Positions 16,114-25,479 of a stretch of 40,807 nucleotides of DNA are shown in pieces (position 1 is the stretch's first letter; every line of letters begins with the position of its first letter). The position numbers and the translations under genes were made by a program. The stretch comes from Thermoplasmata archaeon. Its GTDB lineage: Archaea > Thermoplasmatota > Thermoplasmata > Lutacidiplasmatales > UBA184. Under the pieces are notes generated by a model that was not told the DNA's origin, made no database searches, and worked only from the letters and a program-made list of their open reading frames with translations. The DNA is taken from positions 1-40,807 of the forward strand of contig JAKIWO010000006.1 of NCBI GenBank assembly GCA_022749995.1, in the 5' to 3' direction.

Positions 16114-17628
16114 GTGTCGGCGTCGACGCCCCCCTCCGGTGGCATCGAACTGTCGCTCTCGCCCATCGAGCGGACGCTGCTGCGGAACCTGCAGCAGGCC
16201 GGCCGCCCGGAACTGGAGGAGGCGATCTCCACCGCGACCGGTCTCGGGATCGAGGCGGTCCGCGGCGGACTCCAACGGCTGAAGGCCAAACACCTCAGCG
16301 TCGTCGACGAACGGCCGACCGAACGGGGGGTCCTGACCCGAAGGGGGGAGGAAGCGATCGAGCGCGGCCTTCCCGAACGGCGGCTCCTCGACCGGCTCCA
16401 AGCGGCCGGTCGCCCGCTCGTGAGCGCGGAGCTCGTCCCCGAGTCGTTGAGCGAGGAGGAGCTGCCGGTCGCGGTCGGGGTCTTGCGCCGGCACGGGCGG
16501 CTCGCCCCCGGCTCGCCGTTTGCGTTGACCGAGGGCGGCGCCGAACCCACCGCGAGCTTGCCCGAGGAGCAGGCGTTGCAGGCCGCCGGCCGGGGCGAGC
16601 CGATCGCTCCCGAGGTCGAGAAGGCGCTGCTGCGGCGAGGACTCGTCGCCGTCGAGCGCTCGACCGTTCGGCGTTGGTCCGTCTCGGCCGAGGGCCGTCA
16701 GCTGCCGGTAGCTTCGTCCGACCGGCCGGAGGAGGGCGCTCTGCGGCCATCCCGACTGCGCGATGGCACCTGGCGCGAAGTGGAGCTGCGCCCGTACGAT
16801 GTCCGCGCCGCCGCACCCTATGTCCGCGCACCCGCCGCGCACCCCTACCTCGAGTTTCTCGAAGAGTTCGCCGAGCTGCTCGTAGGGCTCGGCTTCTCCG
16901 AGGAGGAAGGCCCGCTCCTCGAGACCGAGTTCTGGAACTGCGATGCCCTTTTCATGCCGCAGGAGCACCCGGCCCGCTCCGTCCACGACGTGTTCCATCC
17001 GGTCGGACTCGAGGGGCGGCTGCCCGACCCCGGACTGCTCTCGCGCGTAGCCGACGCCCACGAGGGGCGGACGCTTCCCGGCGAGGACGCGCCGATCTCG
17101 ACCGGCTGGCGGGTGCCGTTCTCGGCCGAAGTGTCGCGCCGTTCGGTGCTGCGCTCTCAGACGACCGCCGTATCGGCCCGGTTCTTGGCCACCCGGCCCC
17201 GCCCACCGTTCCGGATGTTCTGCATCGGCCGGAACTTCCGGCCGGACCCCGTCGACGCGACCCACCACGTCGAGTTCCGCCAGTGCGAGGGCGTACTGGG
17301 GGAGGAGGGCACGTCGATGCGGGAGCTCGTCGGAGTGTTTCGGGCGCTCGCCGAGGGGATCGGGATCCGCGAGTTGCGAATCCGACCCAGCTACTTCCCG
17401 TTCACGGAGCCGTCGGTGGAGGGGTACGTCCGGCATCCCCGGCTCGGCTGGATCGAGGTGTTCCCCGGGGGCATGTTCCGCCCGGAGGTGCTCCGACCGC
17501 TGGGCATCTCGGTTCCGGTCGCCGCCTGGGGGATCGGGGTCACGCGGCTTGCCATGGTGCGCCTCGGTCTCAACGACATCCGGCAGTTGTTCGAGGACGA
17601 CCTGGGGCGCCTGACCGGAGGGGACTAG
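16114..17628 (+). CDS. pheS: Phenylalanine--tRNA ligase alpha subunit
   Basis: This 504-residue catalytic subunit charges tRNA-Phe in an alpha2-beta2 enzyme. The N-terminal part (1-220) contains repeated winged-helix-like tRNA-binding segments typical of archaeal/eukaryotic PheS. The class II core follows: motif 1 region HPYLEFLEEFAELLVGLGF, motif 2 around RMFCIGRNFRPD, FRQCEG, and motif 3 at GIGVTRLAMVRLGLNDIRQL. Archaeal PheS has about 490-510 residues. The start is a GTG at 16114. It ends one base before pheT, so the two subunits are coupled. Confidence 0.96.
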   Translation: MSASTPPSGGIELSLSPIERTLLRNLQQAGRPELEEAISTATGLGIEAVRGGLQRLKAKHLSVVDERPTERGVLTRRGEEAIERGLPERRLLDRLQAAGRPLVSAELVPESLSEEELPVAVGVLRRHGRLAPGSPFALTEGGAEPTASLPEEQALQAAGRGEPIAPEVEKALLRRGLVAVERSTVRRWSVSAEGRQLPVASSDRPEEGALRPSRLRDGTWREVELRPYDVRAAAPYVRAPAAHPYLEFLEEFAELLVGLGFSEEEGPLLETEFWNCDALFMPQEHPARSVHDVFHPVGLEGRLPDPGLLSRVADAHEGRTLPGEDAPISTGWRVPFSAEVSRRSVLRSQTTAVSARFLATRPRPPFRMFCIGRNFRPDPVDATHHVEFRQCEGVLGEEGTSMRELVGVFRALAEGIGIRELRIRPSYFPFTEPSVEGYVRHPRLGWIEVFPGGMFRPEVLRPLGISVPVAAWGIGVTRLAMVRLGLNDIRQLFEDDLGRLTGGD

Positions 17629-17629
17629 C

Positions 17630-19378
17630 GTGCCGCAGGCGGTGCTGTCCGTTGGTCGCCTGCTCGAGCGGCTCGAGCCGGCACCTTCCCCCGAGGAGCT
17701 GCGGGCCGACCTGTTCCTTTCCAAGGTGGAGGTGGAGCGTTGGGAGGGCGACGCCCTGACCATCTCCTGCACCCCGGACCGGCTCGACCTGCTCTGCGAA
17801 AGCGGCCTGAGGGCCTACCTCGACGGCGCCACGGGCCGGAGTGGGGGCATGCCCGTGGTCAACGAACACAGCCTGCCCCCCGGGGAGTTCCTGGAGGCGA
17901 CCGAACGGGTGACTCCGCTCCGTCCCGAGGTCGCGGCGGTGCTCCTGCACCCACCACCGGGAACCGCGCTCGACGAGGGAATGATCGCGGAGGCGGTGCA
18001 CTTCCAGGAGCTGCTGCACGCCACCCTGGGGTACGACCGTCGGCTCGCGAGCCTGGGTCTGTACCCCGGCGGCTCGCTGCGCTTTCCGCTCCGCTACGAC
18101 CTCGAGTCGATGGCCGGACTCGAATTCACCCCGCTCGGTCAGGACCGTCCCGTCCCGGTCGAGCAGTTCTACGCGGAGCATCCGATGGCTCAGCGGTACG
18201 GTGCGATGGGCCGGCAGGGAGACGCCTGCCTCACCCTCCGCGACGCCCACGGCACCGTCCTTAGCCTGCCGCCGGTGCTCAACAGCGGAGCCGTCGGCGA
18301 GATCCGTGCCGGAGACCGACGGCTGCTGCTCGAGGCGACCGGCACCCGTCGCGCTCGGGTCGAGGAGGCGATCGCGCTGCTGGCCCTCCCGTTCCTGCTC
18401 CGTGGTTGGAGCGCGGCCCCGGTGCGGGTCAAGGCGCCCGACGGGGTCCGTTCCGGCGAGGCGCTCCTGGCGCCTCGCCGGGTCGAGCTGCCCGCGGCGC
18501 TGATCGCCCGGCTCTCCGGGATCGATCTCCCCCCCGAGGAGGTGGAGGGGCTTCTGGGCAGGGCGCGCTTTGCCTTCCGACGCGGAGCGGAGGAGTGGCT
18601 GGTGGCCGCCCCGCCCTGGCGCAACGACCTGCTCGGCCCGGTAGATGTTGTCGAGGATCTCCTACTCCTGAGGGGCGTCCGCATCGACGAGGGTTACTAT
18701 CCCCCGTCTCCCACGGTCGGACGTCGGCGGCCGGAGAGTCGGTGGCGCCGGCAGGTCGGGGGGTGGCTGCTGGGGCTCGGGTTCACTCCCGTGCACAACT
18801 CGCTGCTGCTTCCCGCCGACCACATGGCGCGGCTCGGTCGCACCGAGGCCATCGACGTGGCCAACCCCACCTCGGCCGAGCTGAGTAGGCTGCGGGATGC
18901 CCTGCAGGCGAGTCTGCTCGCCTCGCTCGGACGCAACTTGCGGCATGGCTATCCGCAGCGACTCTCCGAACTGGGACCCGTGCTCCGGCGCGACCCGGAG
19001 GCGGAATCGGGCGCCCGCACCGAATCGCACCTGGGGTTCGTGCTGGCCGGGGAGGGGGTGGGCTTCTCCGACGCTGCCTCCCTGCTCGAGTATCTGCTGC
19101 GCCGGTGCACGGTCCAGGGGGTCCGCGAGCCGGCCACGCTGCCCGCGACGATCCCGGGCCGCGCCGCGCGCCTGCGGATCGCGGGGGAGGTCGTGGGAGA
19201 GCTCGGCGAGATCCATCCCGCGGTCCTCGAGTTCCTCGGCCTACCGGTACCCGTGGCCTGGGGCGAACTCGACCTGCATGCGCTCTACCCGCTGCTGGGC
19301 GGTCCCACCGACTCGGCTCCGGCGGAGCCCCGCGCCACCGCCGCTCCGCCGGGTGACGGCCCGACAACGGAGATATAG
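17630..19378 (+). CDS. pheT: Phenylalanine--tRNA ligase beta subunit
   Basis: This 582-residue archaeal-type beta subunit completes PheRS. It begins with the core segment ([36 protein letters not shown]), then the B3/B4 editing region (about 90-270), the B5 domain (about 275-370, [11 protein letters not shown] marking its end) and a catalytic-like C-terminal domain (about 375-560) ending in [12 protein letters not shown]. It lacks the long bacterial N-terminal extension, as expected in archaea. The GTG start follows the pheS stop by 1 nt. Confidence 0.96.
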   Translation: MPQAVLSVGRLLERLEPAPSPEELRADLFLSKVEVERWEGDALTISCTPDRLDLLCESGLRAYLDGATGRSGGMPVVNEHSLPPGEFLEATERVTPLRPEVAAVLLHPPPGTALDEGMIAEAVHFQELLHATLGYDRRLASLGLYPGGSLRFPLRYDLESMAGLEFTPLGQDRPVPVEQFYAEHPMAQRYGAMGRQGDACLTLRDAHGTVLSLPPVLNSGAVGEIRAGDRRLLLEATGTRRARVEEAIALLALPFLLRGWSAAPVRVKAPDGVRSGEALLAPRRVELPAALIARLSGIDLPPEEVEGLLGRARFAFRRGAEEWLVAAPPWRNDLLGPVDVVEDLLLLRGVRIDEGYYPPSPTVGRRRPESRWRRQVGGWLLGLGFTPVHNSLLLPADHMARLGRTEAIDVANPTSAELSRLRDALQASLLASLGRNLRHGYPQRLSELGPVLRRDPEAESGARTESHLGFVLAGEGVGFSDAASLLEYLLRRCTVQGVREPATLPATIPGRAARLRIAGEVVGELGEIHPAVLEFLGLPVPVAWGELDLHALYPLLGGPTDSAPAEPRATAAPPGDGPTTEI

Positions 19379-19398
19379 CGCGACCCGGTCGGCCCCCG

Positions 19399-21072
19399 AT
19401 GGGCGCGCGCAAGGCCACGGCTGCTCCGTCCCGACGTCGCTGGGAGGAGGCCGCGAAGGCCTCGCTGGGCGAGCGGAGGGAGGGCGGGCAGGTCCCGCTC
19501 CTCGCGGAGGCGCCTACCGACCCCGCGCAGGAAAGCTTGGAGAAGCTCGGCTTCCCGGGCGCGGAGCCGTACACCCGCGGGATCCAGCCGACGATGTACC
19601 GCGGCCGGCTCTGGACGTTCCGGCAGTACTCGGGGTTCGGCACGGCCCGCGAGACCAATCGTCGGTACCAGTACCTGCTCGCGAGCGGACAGACGGGGCT
19701 CTCGGTGGCCTTCGACCTTCCGACCCAGATCGGCTACGACTCCGACCATCCCCGCGCGAAGGGGGAGGTCGGTCGCTGCGGCGTCGCGATCACGGGGGTC
19801 ACCGACATGGAGAGCCTCTTCCGGTCCATCCCGCTCGACCGGGCGACCGTTTCGATGACGATCAACGCGACCGCCCCGATCCTGACCGCGCTGCTGGTGG
19901 CCGTGGGCGAGGCGCACGGGGTGCCGCGAGCGCGCCTGGGCGGCACCGTCCAGAACGACATCCTGAAGGAGTACATCGCCCGCGGGACGTACATCTATCC
20001 GCCCGAACCGTCGCTGCGGTTGACCGTCGACCTGATCGAGTTCGCGACCCGGGAGATGCCCCAGTGGAACTACATCTCGGTCTCGGGCTACCACATGCGC
20101 GAGGCCGGGGCCACCGCCGCGCAGGAGGTGGCCTTCACCCTCGCCAACGCGATGGCGTACGTCCGTGCGGTCCGGGCGCGGGGCCTCGCCGTCGACGAGT
20201 TCCTGCCCCGCCTGTCCTTCTTCTTCAGCTCCGACCGGAACTTCCTCGAGGAGATCGCCAAGTTCCGTGCGGCGCGGCGGCTCTGGGCCTCCTTGGCCCG
20301 GGAGAGCCTCGGCGCCACCAACCCCCGCTCGCTGCAGCTCCGGTTCCACACACAGACCGCCGGCTCCTCGCTCACCGCCCAGCAGCCCGAGCTCAATGTG
20401 GTGCGCACCACGCTGGAGGCGCTCGCGGCCGTCCTCGGGGGCACGCAGTCGCTGCACACGAACGCGCTCGACGAGGCGCTCGGCCTGCCGACGCCGGAGT
20501 CGGCGCGGCTTGCGCTGCGCACCCAGCAGATCCTGGCCGAGGAGACCGGCGTGGCCTCCACGATCGATCCGGTGGGAGGCTCCTACACGATCGAGGCGCT
20601 CACCGACCGCATCGAGGCCGACGCGCGCGCCTACCTGGACCGGATCGAGACGATGGGCGGCTCGGTCACGGCCGTGGAGCGAGGGTTCTTCCAGAGCGAG
20701 ATCGCCCGGGAGGCCTACCGCACCGCTCGGGCTCGGGAGGCCGGTACGGAGCGGGTCGTCGGGGTCAACGCCTTCCCGGAAGGGAATCCCGAGTTCTCGC
20801 TCTTCCCCCAGAAGGGCCGCCGCGGCGTGGCGATCCAACGCATCACGCCGGCGCAGGAGGCCGAGCAGGTGCGACGGGTGCGCGCCCTGCGCTCCCATCG
20901 GGACCCGTCCCGGGTCAGCTCGGCGCTGGAGGAACTGCGCCGTACCACTCGCGCCGGAGGCAATGTCATGACGCCGCTCCTCGCCGCGCTCCGCGCCCGG
21001 GCGAGTCTGGGCGAAGTGGCCGAGCTCTGGCGCGGAGAGTTCGGCGAGCACGCGCCCTCGCGGGCGTTCTGA
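19399..21072 (+). CDS. mcmA1: Methylmalonyl-CoA mutase, catalytic (large) subunit
   Basis: This 557-residue B12 enzyme subunit interconverts methylmalonyl-CoA and succinyl-CoA. The TIM-barrel substrate-binding domain is clear: [68 protein letters not shown], and [17 protein letters not shown]. It stops at the end of the barrel and lacks the cobalamin-binding domain, so a separate small subunit must be encoded elsewhere, as is usual in archaea. The epimerase gene follows 6 nt downstream. Together they fit odd-chain and branched-chain amino-acid catabolism. Confidence 0.96.
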   Translation: MGARKATAAPSRRRWEEAAKASLGERREGGQVPLLAEAPTDPAQESLEKLGFPGAEPYTRGIQPTMYRGRLWTFRQYSGFGTARETNRRYQYLLASGQTGLSVAFDLPTQIGYDSDHPRAKGEVGRCGVAITGVTDMESLFRSIPLDRATVSMTINATAPILTALLVAVGEAHGVPRARLGGTVQNDILKEYIARGTYIYPPEPSLRLTVDLIEFATREMPQWNYISVSGYHMREAGATAAQEVAFTLANAMAYVRAVRARGLAVDEFLPRLSFFFSSDRNFLEEIAKFRAARRLWASLARESLGATNPRSLQLRFHTQTAGSSLTAQQPELNVVRTTLEALAAVLGGTQSLHTNALDEALGLPTPESARLALRTQQILAEETGVASTIDPVGGSYTIEALTDRIEADARAYLDRIETMGGSVTAVERGFFQSEIAREAYRTARAREAGTERVVGVNAFPEGNPEFSLFPQKGRRGVAIQRITPAQEAEQVRRVRALRSHRDPSRVSSALEELRRTTRAGGNVMTPLLAALRARASLGEVAELWRGEFGEHAPSRAF

Positions 21073-21078
21073 GGATCC

Positions 21079-21477
21079 ATGACCGTCGACCACCTCGCGA
21101 TCGCGGTCCACCGGCTCTCCGAGGCGGTGCCGCGCTGGGAGCAGCAGCTCGGCGCGGCCGCGAGCCCTCCGGAGGAGGTCCCGTCCCAGCGGGTCCGCGC
21201 GGTGTTCCTGGACGTCGACAACACCCACCTCGAGTTCCTCGAACCGACGTCGGAGGACTCGCCGATCGCTCGATTCCTCGCCCAGCGCGGCGAAGGAATG
21301 CACCACATCGCCTTCGCGGTGCCCAGCGTCGACCGGAAGCTCGCGGAGCTCGCGAGCGCCGGTGTTCGGCTGATCGACACGGTCTCCCGTCCCGGGGCCC
21401 GCGGCCGTCAGGTCGGGTTCTGCCACCCGTCCGCGTTCGGTGGGGTCTTGGTCGAATTCGTGGAGGCGCGCCCGTGA
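21079..21477 (+). CDS. mce: Methylmalonyl-CoA epimerase
   Basis: This 132-residue protein of the VOC/glyoxalase fold converts the two stereoisomers of methylmalonyl-CoA, supplying the mutase next to it. Metal ligands are seen at DHLAIAV (His near the start), the LEFLEP strand, GMHHIAFAV and the closing GVLVEFVE glutamate. Length is typical (about 130-145). It follows mcmA1 by 6 nt and shares a 4-nt overlap with the enolase start. Confidence 0.95.
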   Translation: MTVDHLAIAVHRLSEAVPRWEQQLGAAASPPEEVPSQRVRAVFLDVDNTHLEFLEPTSEDSPIARFLAQRGEGMHHIAFAVPSVDRKLAELASAGVRLIDTVSRPGARGRQVGFCHPSAFGGVLVEFVEARP

Positions 21478-22694
21478 GCCGGGTCGTCGAGGTGACGCTC
21501 CGCGCCATCGTGGACAGCCGGGGTTCCCCGACGGTCGAGGCGGAAGTGACCGACGCCGACGGCCACCGCGGCCGCGCCGGTGCACCGAGCGGGGCGAGCA
21601 CGGGCACGCACGAGGTGCTCGCCCTGCCGGAGGGGGGCGTGCCCGCCGCCCTCGATCGATTCCGGACCGACGTGCGTCCCGCGTTGCTCGGGCGCGAACT
21701 CTCCGACGCTCCGGGCTGGGACGCCGCATTGCACCGGGCGGACGGGGACGATGAGTTCCGGCGCATCGGAGGTGGCGTCGCCACCGCCCTCTCGATCGCC
21801 GCTGCCATCGCCCGAGCTCGGGCGGCGGGAGTTCCCCTCTGGCGCAGCTGGCTCCGGCCGGGACTGGACGGCTCCGGTCGGCCCATGATCGTCGGCAACT
21901 GCCTCAACGGGGGCCGGCACGCGATCGGCGGACCGGAGTTCCAGGAGTACCACGCGATCTCTTCCGCACCGAACCCCGCGGATGCCGTGCGGGCGGCCAT
22001 CGCCGTGCACCGGCGGGTCGGCGAGGCCCTCACCGAGAAGTTCCCCAAGCTCGCGCTCGGCCGGGGCGACGAGGGCGGATGGGTCGCGCCGCTCGGCAGC
22101 CTGGAGGCGCTCGAGCTACTCAGTCAGGCGTGCGAAGCGGTCCGCGACGAGACCCATCTGCCGGTCCACCCCGGGCTCGACCTCGCGGCGAGCGAGTTCT
22201 TCTCCGACGGCCAGTACCGCTACCGGGACCGGAACCTCGACCCCGACGGCCAGCTGGCCTTCCTGGTCGAGTTGGTCGACAAGTTCGGGCTCAAGTACAT
22301 GGAGGACCCGTTCGAGGAGGAGGCGTTCGACAGCTTCGCGGCGTTCACGAAGGCGGTGGGGGGGAAGCTCCTCGTGGTGGGGGACGACCTGTATACTACC
22401 GGACTCGCCCGTCTGGAGCGCGGCATTGCCGAGAAGTCGACCAACTCGGTGCTGATCAAGGTCAACCAGGTGGGCACGTTGACCGACACGTTTGCCACGG
22501 TCGACCGGGCGCGGGCCGCCGGCTGGTCGACCATCGCCTCGCACCGCAGCGGCGACCTGCCGGAAGGGTGGCTCAGCCACTTCGCCATCGGGACGGGGGC
22601 CCGGGGGCTCAAGTGCGGACTCCTCGGCGGGGAGCGTGTGGCAAAGCTAAATGAACTCCTGCGGCTCGCCGCCCCCGCGCAGACCTCCCCATGA
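21474..22694 (+). CDS. eno: Enolase (phosphopyruvate hydratase), divergent
   Basis: This 406-residue protein belongs to the enolase superfamily. Its glycolytic role is conversion of 2-phosphoglycerate to phosphoenolpyruvate. Motifs seen include PSGASTGTHEV, LNGGRHAIGGPEFQE, GDEGG (E200), metal ligands D236, E277 (YMEDPF) and D304 (VVGDDLY), catalytic K329 (LIKVNQ), SHRSG with H357, and K380. The usual SGETED motif after SHR is replaced by SGDLPEGW and the DNN-type metal loop by AIGGPEFQEY, so this is a divergent enolase whose activity should not be taken for granted. The GTG at 21474 overlaps the mce stop (GTGA), and its stop overlaps the rpsB start (ATGA). Confidence 0.88.
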   Translation: MSRVVEVTLRAIVDSRGSPTVEAEVTDADGHRGRAGAPSGASTGTHEVLALPEGGVPAALDRFRTDVRPALLGRELSDAPGWDAALHRADGDDEFRRIGGGVATALSIAAAIARARAAGVPLWRSWLRPGLDGSGRPMIVGNCLNGGRHAIGGPEFQEYHAISSAPNPADAVRAAIAVHRRVGEALTEKFPKLALGRGDEGGWVAPLGSLEALELLSQACEAVRDETHLPVHPGLDLAASEFFSDGQYRYRDRNLDPDGQLAFLVELVDKFGLKYMEDPFEEEAFDSFAAFTKAVGGKLLVVGDDLYTTGLARLERGIAEKSTNSVLIKVNQVGTLTDTFATVDRARAAGWSTIASHRSGDLPEGWLSHFAIGTGARGLKCGLLGGERVAKLNELLRLAAPAQTSP

Positions 22695-23350
22695 CCCCCG
22701 ACGAAGTCGAAGCAGAACCGCCGATCCGGGCCGACGACGGTCAGGACATCGAGCCGGGGGAGCTGCTCCTGCCGGAGGAGACGTACCTCACGTCGGGTGT
22801 CCACATCGGCACCCAGCAGAAGTCGGCGTCGATGCGCCGCTTCGTCTACAAGATCCGGTACGACGGGCTCTACGTCCTCGACATCAAGGAGACCGACCGC
22901 CGCATCCGCCTCGCCTCTCAGTTCCTCGCCCGGTTCCCTCCCGAGAAGATCCTCGCGGTCTCGCAGCGGCAGTACGGGCAAAAGCCCGTGCGCCTGTTCG
23001 CCAAGTCGATCGGCGCGGTCAGCTTCTCGGAGCGATTCGTTCCGGGTTGCCTCACCAACCCTGCCCTAACCGAGTATCTCGAGCCGAAAGTGCTCGTCGT
23101 CACGGACCCCGCGACCGACCAGCAGGCGCTGAGCGAGGCGGTCTCGATCGGCATCCCCGTGGTGGGGATCTGCGACGTCAACAACGAGACGCGCAACGTC
23201 GACTTCGTCATCCCCGCGAACAACAAGGGGCGGGTCGCGCTCGCGACCGTCTACTGGTTGCTCGCCCGGGAGATCCTCAAGGCCCGCGGCGGCCCCGCGG
23301 CCGAAGTGCCGTTCCCTCTCACCATCGAAGACTTCCAAGTCTCGCTCTAG
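22691..23350 (+). CDS. rps2: 30S ribosomal protein S2
   Basis: This 219-residue archaeal uS2 protein is part of the small subunit. An acidic N-terminus leads into LLLPEETYLTSGVHIGTQQK, followed by YVLDIKETDRRIRLASQFLA, GCLTNPAL, LVVTDPATDQQALSEAVSIG and PVVGICDVNNETRNVDFVIP, the most conserved blocks of the family. The ATG overlaps the enolase stop by 4 nt, as in many archaea where eno and rpsB are adjacent. Confidence 0.97.
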   Translation: MTPDEVEAEPPIRADDGQDIEPGELLLPEETYLTSGVHIGTQQKSASMRRFVYKIRYDGLYVLDIKETDRRIRLASQFLARFPPEKILAVSQRQYGQKPVRLFAKSIGAVSFSERFVPGCLTNPALTEYLEPKVLVVTDPATDQQALSEAVSIGIPVVGICDVNNETRNVDFVIPANNKGRVALATVYWLLAREILKARGGPAAEVPFPLTIEDFQVSL

Positions 23351-23362
23351 CGCGGCGTCCTG

Positions 23363-23370
23363 CCTTTAAC
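23363..23370 (+). promoter_or_regulatory. TATA element of the TrmB-like regulator gene
   Basis: CCTTTAAC sits 22-29 nt before the GTG at 23392. This distance fits a leaderless transcript and supports that start codon. Confidence 0.55.
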
Positions 23371-23391
23371 CCCGCGCGGCCCTTGAGGAGG

Positions 23392-24663
23392 GTGGCCCGA
23401 AACGGGGGCGGGCTCGTCGAGCTGCTGGTGGCGCACGGGCTCGCGGAGCCCGCCGCACGCATCTATCTGGTCGCGAGCCGCGAAGGTCCACTGCCGGCCT
23501 CGGAGCTCGCCCGGGCGACCGCCGTCCACCGCGTCCACGCTTACCGTTACATCAACGAACTCGTCGAGCGCGGCCTGCTCGAGCCCACCGGTCAACGCCC
23601 GAAGCGGTTCGCGCCGCTGCCGGTCGACGAGCTCCTCGACAAGTGGATCCGGGAGGAAGCCACCCGCCTCGAGGCGCTGCGCGACGGCCGGGAGCGGCTG
23701 CTCGCGGAATGGCGGGCGACGGTAGGAACGCCCGAACCGCACGACGCGCGGCGGTTCTCCATCATCGAGGGCCAGGAAGCGATCTGGCGCCTGCTCAAGC
23801 GCCGCTTCGGCGCGGCGCGTTCCGAGATCCTGATCGCCGTCTCGGCGTTCTCCCTCCCGCGTGCCGTCGATGGAGGGCTCGACCGCGCTCTTGCCCACGC
23901 GCGCGCCCGCGGGGTGCGGGTGCGGATCGTCACCGAGGTGGGCCCGTCCAACCGAACCGAGGTCAAGCTGTTCAGCCACGTGGCCGAACTGCGGCACGCC
24001 CGCCGACCGGTCTCCAACCGGGCGATCCTGATCGACCGGAAGTCGGCCGCCGTCTTCGTGACGGGAGCGGAGGGGCTGGGCGGAAGCGAGGCAGCCCAGC
24101 TCATGCTGTGGACCACCGACCCCCGATTCCTCGCGCTGACCCGGGCGTACCACCAGCGCCTCTGGTCGCTGTCCGTACCCGTGGATGAGCGGGAGGTGGA
24201 GCTCGAGCAGCCGGCCCGGGCCGTCCTGCCGATCCGGCGGGGACAGTCCTCGGAGACCTTCGCGCGGCTGCAGGAGATCGCCGAACTCGGGATGACCGCC
24301 ACCGGGATCGAGGAGCTGCGCGTGGACCTGCCGGAGCTCATCGAGACCGTGGCCCGCCAGCTCGGGAGGCAGATCGCCGAGGGGATGGAGGGCACGAGTC
24401 CGGAAGAGGTGGTCCAGGAGCTCGCGGCGTACTACCGCACGCACTCGCTCGGCAAGGTGGAGGTGGTACGGTCGGCACCGCTCACGCTGACGGTCCGCAA
24501 CTGCTTCGCCTGCCGCCACTCCCCCGAGATCGGCCGCGTCCTCTGCCCGGAGATCATCGGCACCGTGCTGGAGACCCGTCTCGGCGAGCGGTTTGACATC
24601 TCCAAGCCCGACCCCACCCGGCACGCCGAGCGTGGCTGCGTCTTCGGCGTCCGGGCCGCGTAA
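23392..24663 (+). CDS. TrmB-family transcriptional regulator with C-terminal V4R-like domain
   Basis: This 423-residue regulator starts with a winged-helix TrmB domain (about 8-78; LAEPAARIYLVASREGPLPA, VHRVHAYRYINELVERGLLE) and a coiled coil (80-110). The TrmB effector domain with its PLD-like fold follows (120-262; ILIAVSAFSLP, VRVRIVTEVG, NRAILIDRKSAAVF). From about 285 to the end is a V4R-like module containing C371, C374, C385 and C416 (NCFACRHSPEIG). TrmB proteins usually respond to sugars and control transport or glycolysis. The enolase gene upstream is consistent but not proof. The cysteine set suggests a metal or redox input. The GTG start is supported by the TATA spacing. Confidence 0.85.
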   Translation: MARNGGGLVELLVAHGLAEPAARIYLVASREGPLPASELARATAVHRVHAYRYINELVERGLLEPTGQRPKRFAPLPVDELLDKWIREEATRLEALRDGRERLLAEWRATVGTPEPHDARRFSIIEGQEAIWRLLKRRFGAARSEILIAVSAFSLPRAVDGGLDRALAHARARGVRVRIVTEVGPSNRTEVKLFSHVAELRHARRPVSNRAILIDRKSAAVFVTGAEGLGGSEAAQLMLWTTDPRFLALTRAYHQRLWSLSVPVDEREVELEQPARAVLPIRRGQSSETFARLQEIAELGMTATGIEELRVDLPELIETVARQLGRQIAEGMEGTSPEEVVQELAAYYRTHSLGKVEVVRSAPLTLTVRNCFACRHSPEIGRVLCPEIIGTVLETRLGERFDISKPDPTRHAERGCVFGVRAA

Positions 24664-24679
24664 GGGCTCGAGTCACGTT

Positions 24680-24696
24680 GCGCCCCCTTGGGGCGC
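24680..24696. terminator. Hairpin between convergent genes
   Basis: GCGCCCC and GGGGCGC pair perfectly around the loop CTT in a 47-nt gap between convergent genes. No T-run follows, so terminator function is inferred from position. Confidence 0.5.
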
Positions 24697-24710
24697 AGGT
24701 CCCCAGCGGC

Positions 24711-25166
24711 CTAGGCGCTGCTCGCGGTGGTCCCCGGAACAGCGGGCGGAGTCGAGGAGGGGACCCACCGGAGTCGCATGCCGAAGGAGACCGTCGTCGC
24801 GAAGGCGACCAGGAACGCCACCCCCATCTCCACCGTCGCGGAGGGCGGGTTCGGAGAGGAACTGACGAACGCCATGCCGGCGAGTCCGGCGACAATCACG
24901 CTGGCCAGAATCACGATCGCCGGGACGACGAAGTCGACCCGTCGGGAGAAGAGCGCGACGACGACCAGGATGATCGAGAGCACCCCGAGGACTTGGCCCA
25001 ACGTCCAGTGGAGGTCGAGGGCCGGGAAAGAACTGTTGCTGCTGAAGCCGCCGGCGGGGGCGTAGGCATTGGTCCAGAGGCCGGCGATGTACTGCACCAC
25101 GAGGAGGAGTCCGGTGACGGGCAGGAGCACCTTGAGCGCTTTCCCGGGCCAAGTCGGAACTGCCAT
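24711..25166 (-). CDS. Four-helix membrane protein of unknown function
   Basis: This 151-residue protein has four hydrophobic segments (about 11-28, 51-71, 76-100, and 110-130). An extracytoplasmic loop between the first two reads LWTNAYAPAGGFSSN and SFPALDLHWTLG. The ATG at 25166 is preferred over an upstream one at 25247 because an AT-rich promoter (25188-25195, minus) lies about 26 nt before it; the extra 27 residues would be translated from the promoter itself. The single His in LDLHWTLG and the aromatic residues might hint at a haem or quinone protein, but no family is recognised. Confidence 0.75.
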   Translation of the reverse strand: MAVPTWPGKALKVLLPVTGLLLVVQYIAGLWTNAYAPAGGFSSNSSFPALDLHWTLGQVLGVLSIILVVVALFSRRVDFVVPAIVILASVIVAGLAGMAFVSSSPNPPSATVEMGVAFLVAFATTVSFGMRLRWVPSSTPPAVPGTTASSA

Positions 25167-25187
25167 CGGAGGCCACGGTGGAATCGA

Positions 25188-25195
25188 ATTGATAT
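25188..25195 (-). promoter_or_regulatory. Promoter of the four-helix membrane protein
   Basis: On the minus strand TTTCATATCAATTC forms the only AT-rich stretch; its centre is about 26 nt before the ATG at 25166, fitting a leaderless transcript. Confidence 0.55.
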
Positions 25196-25441
25196 GAAAC
25201 TGTCTACGGGCTCGTGTGCACAGCGTGCCTCGACGGTCTTCGGGCAAGCGGCAATGTCTGACGGCGCGGGCCTACCACAGCAGTACTCTTCGCGAGGCCG
25301 TGGGAGCCCCTGCCACCCTAGCCCTTCGCTGGCCGACGAGGCCGGTTCCGTTTGAGACCCATCCGGAGGTGGGCGATGTCGTCCCAGGTTCGGGAGAGCG
25401 TCCCGAAGCCGTGCTAAGCCAAATCATGGTGTAACGGCTGT

Positions 25442-25458
25442 ATGTACACCGAGTACAT
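25442..25458. promoter_or_regulatory. Perfect dyad upstream of the tfb promoter (possible operator)
   Basis: ATGTAC and GTACAT are perfect inverted half-sites separated by ACCGA. The element ends 14 nt upstream of the TATA box, a position where archaeal activators or repressors bind. Confidence 0.5.
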
Positions 25459-25472
25459 CGGCATGACCAAGG

Positions 25473-25479
25473 TATATAA
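25473..25479 (+). promoter_or_regulatory. TATA box of tfb
   Basis: TATATAA preceded by CAAGG is near consensus. Transcription should begin near 25500-25505, which excludes the in-frame ATG at 25442 and supports translation from 25511. Confidence 0.75.

Noticed and set aside
14353-17772. Minus-strand open frame of 1139 codons antisense to the binding protein, pheS and pheT
   Set aside because: It mirrors GC-rich codons of well-identified plus-strand genes, has low-complexity Arg/Gly/Asp-rich composition and crosses gene borders.
18897-22694. A 1265-codon plus-strand frame ending as enolase
   Set aside because: Only the part from GTG 21474 is enolase; the rest is another frame of pheT and mcmA1.
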